From Acidobacteriota bacterium (GTDB lineage Bacteria > Acidobacteriota > UBA6911 > RPQK01 > JADFOI01): a DNA stretch of 12,257 nt. Shown in pieces: positions 7,461 through 12,257 of this stretch (within the stretch, counting starts at the first letter, position 1; each line of letters starts with the position of its first letter). Location: positions 1 to 12,257 of the forward strand of contig JAUXKG010000034.1 in NCBI GenBank assembly GCA_030624355.1. Direction: 5' to 3'. The notes under the pieces were generated by a model that was not told where the DNA came from, ran no database searches, and was given only the letters and a program-made list of their open reading frames with translations. Both the position numbers and the translations under genes were made by a program.

Positions 7461-7969
7461 CACCATTCTCCGGCGCGCGCCTTTTTTCGAATTTTTCGTC
7501 GGATTAGATCCCTTTTAAGCAGGGATATATGATCGAGATACAGAATCCCATCCAAATGATCAATTTCATGGCACAAGGCTCGGGCCAGCAGTCCCTCTGC
7601 ATCTATCTCCTGCGGGCAGCCCTCGATATCCTGCCAACAAACATGAATCTTTACAGGCCTTTCAACCACAGCGGTAAAACCGGGGACACTGAGACATCCC
7701 TCTTCACCTTTTTCTGATCCCTCCTGCTCAGTAATCTCCGGATTGGCCAAAATAACCTGGTGACCGACTTCCTCTCCCCCTGACAGATCGAGCACGATCA
7801 GACGCGTGTTGATACCCACCTGAGGGGCGGCCAGACCAATTCCAGGAGCAGCATACATGGTCTCCAGCATGTCCTGAGCCAAAGTCTTAATCTCATCATT
7901 GAAGTCGGTGATCGGACTGCTCTTCGTTTGCAGTTCGGGAGCACCGTAAATGAGAATCGTCCGGATCAT
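7460..7969 (-). CDS. def: Peptide deformylase
   Basis: Def removes the formyl group from the N-terminal methionine of new proteins, undoing the Fmt modification. The 169 residues equal the usual bacterial size. The three signature motifs are intact: GIGLAAPQ (43-50), EGCLSVP (90-96) and HEIDH (134-138). Metal ligands are C92, H134 and H138, with E135 as the catalytic acid/base. The basic C-terminal tail (RRKIRKKAR) is typical of the family. The frame is open upstream to 8116, but that extension lies inside aroC; ATG 7969 overlaps the aroC stop by one base (TAATG) and begins the normal Def N-terminus (MIRTILIYGAPEL). Both ends of the gene overlap neighbours by one base, which suggests coupled translation with aroC and fmt. 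Confidence 0.97.
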   Translation of the reverse strand: MIRTILIYGAPELQTKSSPITDFNDEIKTLAQDMLETMYAAPGIGLAAPQVGINTRLIVLDLSGGEEVGHQVILANPEITEQEGSEKGEEGCLSVPGFTAVVERPVKIHVCWQDIEGCPQEIDAEGLLARALCHEIDHLDGILYLDHISLLKRDLIRRKIRKKARAGEW

Positions 7970-9138
7970 TACATTTCTTGGGTGAGGCGGCGATAGTTCC
8001 CTAGATTGTCCTGGATTTCCTGCAGGGTGTCTCCACCGAACTTCTCCTGGACAGCTTGGAGCAGGACAATGGAGACCATGGCCTCGCCAACCACTCCAGC
8101 AGCCGGCACAATGCAAGTGTCCGAACGTTCATACTGAGCCTCAAAAGGTTCCTTACTCACAAAATCTACCGACATCAGGGGTTTCCGCAAGGTGGGTATA
8201 GGCTTGACGATCCCACGCACAATAATCTCCTCGCCGTTGGAGGTTCCTCCCTCAATTCCACCGGCATGGTTGGTCTTTCGATAGAACTCGTGAGTCTCTT
8301 GCTTGTAAAAGATCTCATCATGAAACTCGCTTCCATAGGGATCAGATTCCAAGCCACTCCCTACTTCCACAGCCTTGATGGCATTAATTGACATCACAGC
8401 CTGAGCCAATCTCCCGTCCAGCTTCCGGTCCCAGTGCACATGGCTTCCCAATCCGACAGGCACACCTGCCGCCCGTACCTCGAAAGTTCCTCCAATGGTC
8501 TCCCCTTTTTCAATAGCCTCATCCACGGCCTGCTTCATCTCTTCATCCAGGGATGGATCTGAACAGCGCATTTCTGAAGCCTCTATCCGTGACACCGCAT
8601 CCAGAGACACCTCCTCAAGCTGTTTAGGACCTATGTGAACATCCTTGATGGAGACAATATGGCTGTATACGTGAATTCCCAACTCCCGCAGCAAGAGTTT
8701 GCAAAAAGCGCCCACTGCCACGCGTGAGGTTGTCTCGCGGGCACTCGATCGCTCCAAGATGTTCCGCATGTCGTCAAACTGGTATTTGAGTCCTCCCACC
8801 AGGTCGGCATGGCCCGGTCTGGGTCGAGTGACCTTGCGCTTTTCAGCGGCCTCGGGATTCGGCTCGACAGACATGATGTCGGACCAATTGACCCAATCCC
8901 GGTTGTGCACGATGAACGCAATGGGCGAGCCCAGAGTGTAGCCATGTCTCACGCCGGCAAAAATTTCGATCTGGTCACTTTCGATCTTCATCCTGGCTCC
9001 CCGGCCATACCCGCCCATTCTGCGCTTCAAATCAGCGTTGATGAAGGACACATCGACCGGCACCTTGGCTGGAAAATCCTCCAAAACGGACACTAGCCCT
9101 CTGCCGTGTGACTCACCGGAAGTTAGAAATTTAAGCAT
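7969..9138 (-). CDS. aroC: Chorismate synthase
   Basis: AroC converts 5-enolpyruvylshikimate-3-phosphate to chorismate, the last step of the shikimate pathway, using reduced FMN. The 389 residues span the full family length (about 350-400). Signature regions are GESHG (8-12, with H11), RPRPGHADLVG (105-115, with H110), RSSARETTSRVA (130-141) and NHAGGIEGGTSNG in the last third, all undamaged. The start ATG 9138 has AGGA 8 nt upstream. It begins 47 bp after the lon stop and ends in TAATG overlapping def. No other shikimate gene is present, so aroC appears to be carried as a housekeeping passenger between lon and def-fmt. Confidence 0.97.
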   Translation of the reverse strand: MLKFLTSGESHGRGLVSVLEDFPAKVPVDVSFINADLKRRMGGYGRGARMKIESDQIEIFAGVRHGYTLGSPIAFIVHNRDWVNWSDIMSVEPNPEAAEKRKVTRPRPGHADLVGGLKYQFDDMRNILERSSARETTSRVAVGAFCKLLLRELGIHVYSHIVSIKDVHIGPKQLEEVSLDAVSRIEASEMRCSDPSLDEEMKQAVDEAIEKGETIGGTFEVRAAGVPVGLGSHVHWDRKLDGRLAQAVMSINAIKAVEVGSGLESDPYGSEFHDEIFYKQETHEFYRKTNHAGGIEGGTSNGEEIIVRGIVKPIPTLRKPLMSVDFVSKEPFEAQYERSDTCIVPAAGVVGEAMVSIVLLQAVQEKFGGDTLQEIQDNLGNYRRLTQEM

Positions 9139-9185
9139 GTTGTCTATCCTGTTTCGCGAGGTTGTTTCTTGGCAGTAGCGGTGCT

Positions 9186-11546
9186 TCAGCCAGTACCTGA
9201 GAGAAGCACTCGGTCCGCCAGTCCAGGGATGGCCGCGGCCAGGACCTCTTCAATCCGCTCCGCAAACACGAATTCCATTTCTTCCTGTACATGGTCGGGT
9301 AAATCTCGAATATCCTTTTGATTGTCACGCGGAAGAATCATGCGCTTGATTCCAGCGCGGCGTGCAGCCAATACTTTTTCTTTGACACCCCCTACGGGAA
9401 GAACTAATCCCGTCAGTGTCATCTCCCCCGTCATTGCGGTTTCTCGGTCGACCGGTTGCCCAGTGTAGAGGGAAGCCAAAGCCGCGGTCATAGTCACACC
9501 GGCCGACGGACCATCCTTGGGAACCGCCCCAGCCGGCACATGAATATGAAGACCCGAGTTCTTGAAGATCTGCTGATCGATGTTCAGTTCCTCCGCGTGT
9601 GACCATATGTAGCTTCGCGCCGCTTTGACAGACTCCTGCATGACCTCCCCTAATTGCCCGGTTAGAGTGAGATCTTTACCACCAGGCAGCGAAATCGCTT
9701 CCACGTATAGAACCTCCCCTCCACTTTCGGTCCAGGCTACACCGCCGGCTACACCAGGAGGCAACTCCTTACGCATCTTTTCAATGAAAAACTGTTCCGG
9801 TCCAAGCATTTCTGAAAGATCTCCAGCTTCGATCTTCTTCGAGTCGGTCAGGCCTTCGGCAACCTGAAGAGCCACTTTTCGAGCGACACCGGCAATGGCC
9901 CGTTCCAGCTGACGGACACCTGCTTCTCGCGTGTAGCGGGAGATGATCAGTTTCAGGGCGCCATCACTCAAGTCACACTGCTCAGCAGTGAGACCCGCTT
10001 GGTCCAAGCGGCGCGGAATCAGATATCTCTTGGCTATTTCAACCTTTTCCTCATCACTGTAGCCAGCCAGCCTCAAGATCTCCATCCGGTCCAGCAAGGG
10101 TCTTGGAATCGTGTCCAGGCTGTTGGCAGTGGTCACAAAGAACACCTTGGAGAGATCGAAAGGCAAATTCAGATAGTTGTCTCTGAAATCACGATTTTGC
10201 TCCGGGTCCAGAATCTCCAGTAGGGCCGCTGCCGGATCACCCCGAAAGTCACGACCCAGTTTGTCCACCTCATCCAGCATCAACAGAGGGTTGTTGACAT
10301 CAACACGTCGGATGGCCTGAATGATTCGCCCTGGCATCGCACCGATATAGGTCCTCCGGTGTCCCCGCAATTCGGCCTCATCGTGCATCCCTCCCAGACT
10401 CATTCTTTCAAACTTTCTGTTCAGAGATCGCGCAATTGACTGACCCAAAGAGGTTTTTCCCGTTCCCGGCGGCCCCACGAAACAGAGGATGGGAGAGTTG
10501 GCCTCAGGATTCAGCTTCATGACACCTAAATGTTCAAGAATCCTCTGCTTGACCTCCTTTAGATCAAAGTGATCCTCATCGAGTATCAGACGGGCCCGTG
10601 AGATGTCCAGTGACGATTCGGACTTCTTGTTCCACGGCAGTTCCAATATCAACTCGAGGTAACCACGTATCACATTGTGCTCGGGAGAAACGGCCGGCAA
10701 TTTTTCCAACCTGGCTAGCTCACGCTCTGTTTCCTTTCTTACATTCTCAGGCAAATCGGCTTCTTCAAAGCGCTGCCGCAGCAATTCCACTTCCGCCTGC
10801 TCAGGATCCTGCTCTCCCAGCTCCTGCTGAATGGTACGCAGCTGTTGTCGTAACAGATACTCACGCTGATCCTTGCTCAACTCGGTCTGCACATCACTTG
10901 CGATTTTGTTTCTCAACTCGAGAACTTTGACCTCGTAGCTGAGATAGTTGTGCATCAACCGGAGAGCATCCACCACAGTCTCTGTCTCCAACAACGACTG
11001 CTCCTTGTCCAGCTCCAAGGTCAGCATTGAAGCCAGTAGATACACGGCCCGCAGCGGATCTTCTGTTCCACCCAACAACTGGCTGGCTTCCAACGAAAGC
11101 TGTGGTCTCGCAAGGGCAACCGCTTTGCCCGCAAAATCCAGAACCGCCCGGTGCAGGGCCTCTACCTCCGCCCCCCTGTCCTCAGGCAAAGGCAACGGCC
11201 GAACCCGGACTTCCAGATAGGGTTGGGTTTGTTCCATTTTGACCAGTACCACCCTTTCGACACCTTGGACTATCAGTTCAAGAAACTCCTCTCTGGGACG
11301 GTCCATCTTCTTGATAATTGCCTTGGTGCCAATGGAATAGAGATCGTCCGCTCTGGGCATTTCCACCAGAGGATCACGCTGAGCGAAGACAACAATTTCC
11401 TTTTCCTCAGTCGAAACCGCTGCTTCAACCGCCGCTACCGAAAAGGGACGCCCGACAGAAAGAGGCATCAAGATGTTGGGAAACAAAACGCTGCCCTTGA
11501 CTGGCAGAGCTGGAAAACTCCGGAGCTCTTCTCGGGATTCACTCAC
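9186..11546 (-). CDS. lon: ATP-dependent endopeptidase La (Lon)
   Basis: Lon is a cytoplasmic hexameric AAA+ protease that degrades misfolded and regulatory proteins. At 786 residues it matches E. coli Lon (784). Domains in order: N-terminal substrate-binding domain (about 8-200, starting FPALPVKGSVLFPN); a coiled-coil helical region (about 200-300); the AAA+ module with Walker A GPPGTGKTS (358-366), Walker B LLMLDEVDK (421-429) and RPLLDR with a likely arginine finger at R487; and the C-terminal protease domain with DGPSAG (678-683) and GGVKEK (719-724). S681 and K722 form the Ser-Lys dyad. The start is GTG at 11546; AGGAG lies 10 nt upstream and GTGA overlaps the hsp20 stop, so translation is probably coupled to hsp20. 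No truncation or missing residue was seen. Confidence 0.98.
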   Translation of the reverse strand: MSESREELRSFPALPVKGSVLFPNILMPLSVGRPFSVAAVEAAVSTEEKEIVVFAQRDPLVEMPRADDLYSIGTKAIIKKMDRPREEFLELIVQGVERVVLVKMEQTQPYLEVRVRPLPLPEDRGAEVEALHRAVLDFAGKAVALARPQLSLEASQLLGGTEDPLRAVYLLASMLTLELDKEQSLLETETVVDALRLMHNYLSYEVKVLELRNKIASDVQTELSKDQREYLLRQQLRTIQQELGEQDPEQAEVELLRQRFEEADLPENVRKETERELARLEKLPAVSPEHNVIRGYLELILELPWNKKSESSLDISRARLILDEDHFDLKEVKQRILEHLGVMKLNPEANSPILCFVGPPGTGKTSLGQSIARSLNRKFERMSLGGMHDEAELRGHRRTYIGAMPGRIIQAIRRVDVNNPLLMLDEVDKLGRDFRGDPAAALLEILDPEQNRDFRDNYLNLPFDLSKVFFVTTANSLDTIPRPLLDRMEILRLAGYSDEEKVEIAKRYLIPRRLDQAGLTAEQCDLSDGALKLIISRYTREAGVRQLERAIAGVARKVALQVAEGLTDSKKIEAGDLSEMLGPEQFFIEKMRKELPPGVAGGVAWTESGGEVLYVEAISLPGGKDLTLTGQLGEVMQESVKAARSYIWSHAEELNIDQQIFKNSGLHIHVPAGAVPKDGPSAGVTMTAALASLYTGQPVDRETAMTGEMTLTGLVLPVGGVKEKVLAARRAGIKRMILPRDNQKDIRDLPDHVQEEMEFVFAERIEEVLAAAIPGLADRVLLSGTG

Positions 11547-11887
11547 GGCAGATCTGCTCCTGTGCCTATCCGGATTATCAACATTCCTTCGATATATTCG
11601 GTCTCGATCTTCGCTGCCTCGACATTGCAGGGAATTTCAATGGTTTTCTCAAATTCGCTGTAGGAGATCTCCATTGAGTAGTGACACCAGCCCTCTTCCA
11701 CCACCCAATCCCGTCGAAGACCTCTAACAGTAATTACGAAGCCGTGCGCCTGCACCTTCACATCCTCAGATCGAACTCCGGCCAAATCGCACTTGACAAC
11801 CCAACCCTCCGGAGTCCGATACAGATCGGCCGGGGGCTTCCATCTCGATGCAACACTCTGTTCAGGATTTTTTGAAAAAAAGATCAT
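11543..11887 (-). CDS. hsp20: Small heat-shock protein, Hsp20/alpha-crystallin family
   Basis: Small heat-shock proteins hold unfolding proteins in an ATP-independent way, ready for refolding or proteolysis. The 114 residues consist almost only of the alpha-crystallin domain: PPADLYRTPEGWVVKCDLAGVR (18-39) gives the first strands, EDVKVQAHGFVITVRG (41-56) the next, and EFEKTIEIPCNVEAAKIETEYIEGMLIIRI (78-107) the C-terminal part. The N-terminal arm is only about 17 residues, and no clear C-terminal I-X-I/V oligomerisation motif follows the domain. Its stop overlaps the lon GTG start by four bases, suggesting a holdase made in step with the protease. GGAGG lies 15 nt before the ATG, longer than usual, and no in-frame alternative start was found between them. 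No CIRCE or sigma-32 box was recognised upstream. Confidence 0.9.
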   Translation of the reverse strand: MIFFSKNPEQSVASRWKPPADLYRTPEGWVVKCDLAGVRSEDVKVQAHGFVITVRGLRRDWVVEEGWCHYSMEISYSEFEKTIEIPCNVEAAKIETEYIEGMLIIRIGTGADLP

Positions 11888-11960
11888 CCGTGCTTCTCTT
11901 TTCCTCCGTCCACACGAGTCTGTCTTTGACTGAAACCACTATTTTAACAGATCATCGCTT

Positions 11961-12020
11961 CCAGGCCGTTGCCTGGCCTACGGCCGCTGACAACTGACCG
12001 ATGGCCTTTGGCCGCTGACA
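11961..12020. repeat. Palindromic and direct short repeats (GGCCGCTGACA type)
   Basis: CCAGGC (11961-11966) and GCCTGG (11971-11976) form a perfect 6-bp stem around CGTT. An alternative pairing is GGCCGT (11964-11969) with ACGGCC (11980-11985). The 11-mer GGCCGCTGACA occurs at 11982-11992 and again at 12010-12020, 28 bp apart. This could be a transcribed hairpin, a terminator-like element without a T-run, or part of a dispersed intergenic repeat family. Function is unknown. Confidence 0.6.
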
Positions 12021-12022
12021 GG

Positions 12023-12136
12023 AAGATACCTTTCTTCATCCGTGTCAATCCGTGTCCCTTGAGCAGTGTCGATTGACGATTGTCGAGTGTCGAATGAAAA
12101 GAAGATTCCTTTCTTAATCTGTGTTAATCCGTGTTC
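12023..12136. repeat. 35-bp imperfect direct repeat, two copies
   Basis: Copy one is 12023-12057 and copy two 12102-12136. They match at 30 of 35 positions without gaps; the differences are at repeat positions 6, 15, 19, 24 and 34. Both copies begin AAGAT(A/T)CCTTTCTT and end in two units of the AATCCGTGTT decamer. The 44 bases between them carry the TGTCGA motifs. The divergence between copies argues that the duplication is not recent. Confidence 0.8.
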
Positions 12137-12159
12137 GCTAATCCGTGTTAATCCGTGTC
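12037..12159. repeat. Array of six AATCCGTGTT-like decamers
   Basis: Units lie at 12037-12046, 12047-12056, 12116-12125, 12126-12135, 12140-12149 and 12150-12159, in three adjacent pairs. The consensus is AATCCGTGT(T/C), with single changes in the first (C for A) and third (T for C) units. All read in the same direction. The final pair runs into the end of the neighbouring aldehyde dehydrogenase gene and contains its stop codon. Similar AATC(C/T)GTGTTAATC-type strings are common as dispersed intergenic repeats in environmental bacterial genomes, as I recall; this was not checked. Confidence 0.8.
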
Positions 12160-12257
12160 TGTGTTTACCCAGACCGTCTTAACGTTCACGAACTCCAGAA
12201 TTCCCAAGTCGGACAGTTCCCGACCGTAACCCGAACGCTTGATGCCGCCAAACGGCA
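12148..12257 (-). CDS. C-terminus of an NAD(P)-dependent aldehyde dehydrogenase, probably succinate-semialdehyde type
   Basis: Only the last 35 residues are in the window; the rest lies beyond the right edge. PFGGIKRSGYGRELS followed by EFVNVKTVWV is the standard C-terminal ALDH signature and is closest to the GabD/YneI succinate-semialdehyde dehydrogenase group, where the sequence PFGGxKxSGYGREL is usual. Substrate cannot be fixed from the tail alone. The end of the protein (NTDTD) and the TAA stop at 12150-12148 lie in the intergenic decamer repeat, so the native C-terminus may have been altered by the repeat. The gene reads toward hsp20 on the same strand with a 260-bp gap, so it is probably a separate transcription unit. 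Confidence 0.85.
   Translation of the reverse strand, partial: PFGGIKRSGYGRELSDLGILEFVNVKTVWVNTDTD

Larger units (their letters stand above)
11888..12147. other. Repeat-rich intergenic region between hsp20 and an aldehyde dehydrogenase gene
   Basis: No credible gene lies in these 260 bases. The hsp20-proximal part (11888-11960) is unique sequence and should hold the promoter of the hsp20-lon operon; a TAAAAT (11946-11941 on the minus strand) could be a -10 box, but nothing like a -35 box sits at the right distance. The remainder consists of short inverted and direct repeats listed separately. Between the 35-bp repeat copies, 12066-12093 contains TGTCGA three times with GATTGACGAT between the first two. 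Confidence 0.6.

Noticed and set aside
7461..7466. Alternative fmt start at ATG 7466
   Set aside because: The GGAG site would be only 1-2 nt from this ATG, whereas ATG 7460 has 7 nt spacing and the same stop-restart overlap seen at aroC/def.
7970..8116. N-terminal extension of the deformylase frame upstream to 8116
   Set aside because: The extra residues lie inside the conserved end of aroC, have no Def similarity, and the normal Def N-terminus begins at 7969 with a TAATG overlap.
11151..11663. 170-codon plus-strand open frame across lon and hsp20
   Set aside because: It is antisense to two clearly conserved genes and spans their junction; no motif supports it.
12037..12159. CRISPR-like array
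   Set aside because: Repeat units are 10 bp, mostly adjacent, and not separated by uniform unique spacers; no cas gene is present.

Overview
The window reads as chromosomal housekeeping DNA from a Gram-negative (diderm) bacterium. LpxA implies lipid A synthesis, GC is moderate (mid-50s % by eye), and genes are tightly packed. The hsp20-lon-aroC-def-fmt run, an orphan lpxA, a mitochondrial-like P5C dehydrogenase and an AMP-ligase/ACP/acyltransferase fusion would fit an Acidobacteriota-like or other deep-branching environmental lineage. That placement is inference and cannot be settled from this window.

Left part (1-3719): the start and most of rsmB (16S rRNA m5C methyltransferase) lies on the minus strand and runs off the left edge. 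It uses a TTG start. Divergent from it is a solitary lpxA (plus strand), which converges on an ALDH4-type L-glutamate-gamma-semialdehyde (P5C) dehydrogenase on the minus strand.

Centre (3720-6501): a 187-bp divergent intergenic region precedes an 864-residue protein on the plus strand. It joins an acyl-adenylating domain, an acyl-carrier-protein-like domain and a PlsC-type acyltransferase. The parts suggest activation, loading and transfer of a fatty acid on one polypeptide. This is the most interesting gene here.

Right part (6504-11887): five minus-strand genes in the transcription order hsp20, lon, aroC, def, fmt form a probable operon. Three junctions overlap: GTGA for hsp20/lon, TAATG for aroC/def and TGATG for def/fmt. 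The lon/aroC gap is 47 bp. The set couples a small heat-shock chaperone and an ATP-dependent protease with the shikimate end-step and with N-formylmethionine addition and removal. rsmB, often found next to def-fmt in bacteria, sits about 5.4 kb downstream on the same strand, separated by the lpxA / P5C dehydrogenase / fusion block.

Right edge (11888-12257): a roughly 260-bp intergenic segment full of short direct and inverted repeats, including six copies of a decamer close to AATCCGTGTT and a 35-bp imperfect duplication. It runs into the 3' end of a second aldehyde dehydrogenase, probably of the succinate-semialdehyde type, whose stop codon falls inside the repeat. No tRNA, rRNA, CRISPR array, transposase or phage gene was seen.
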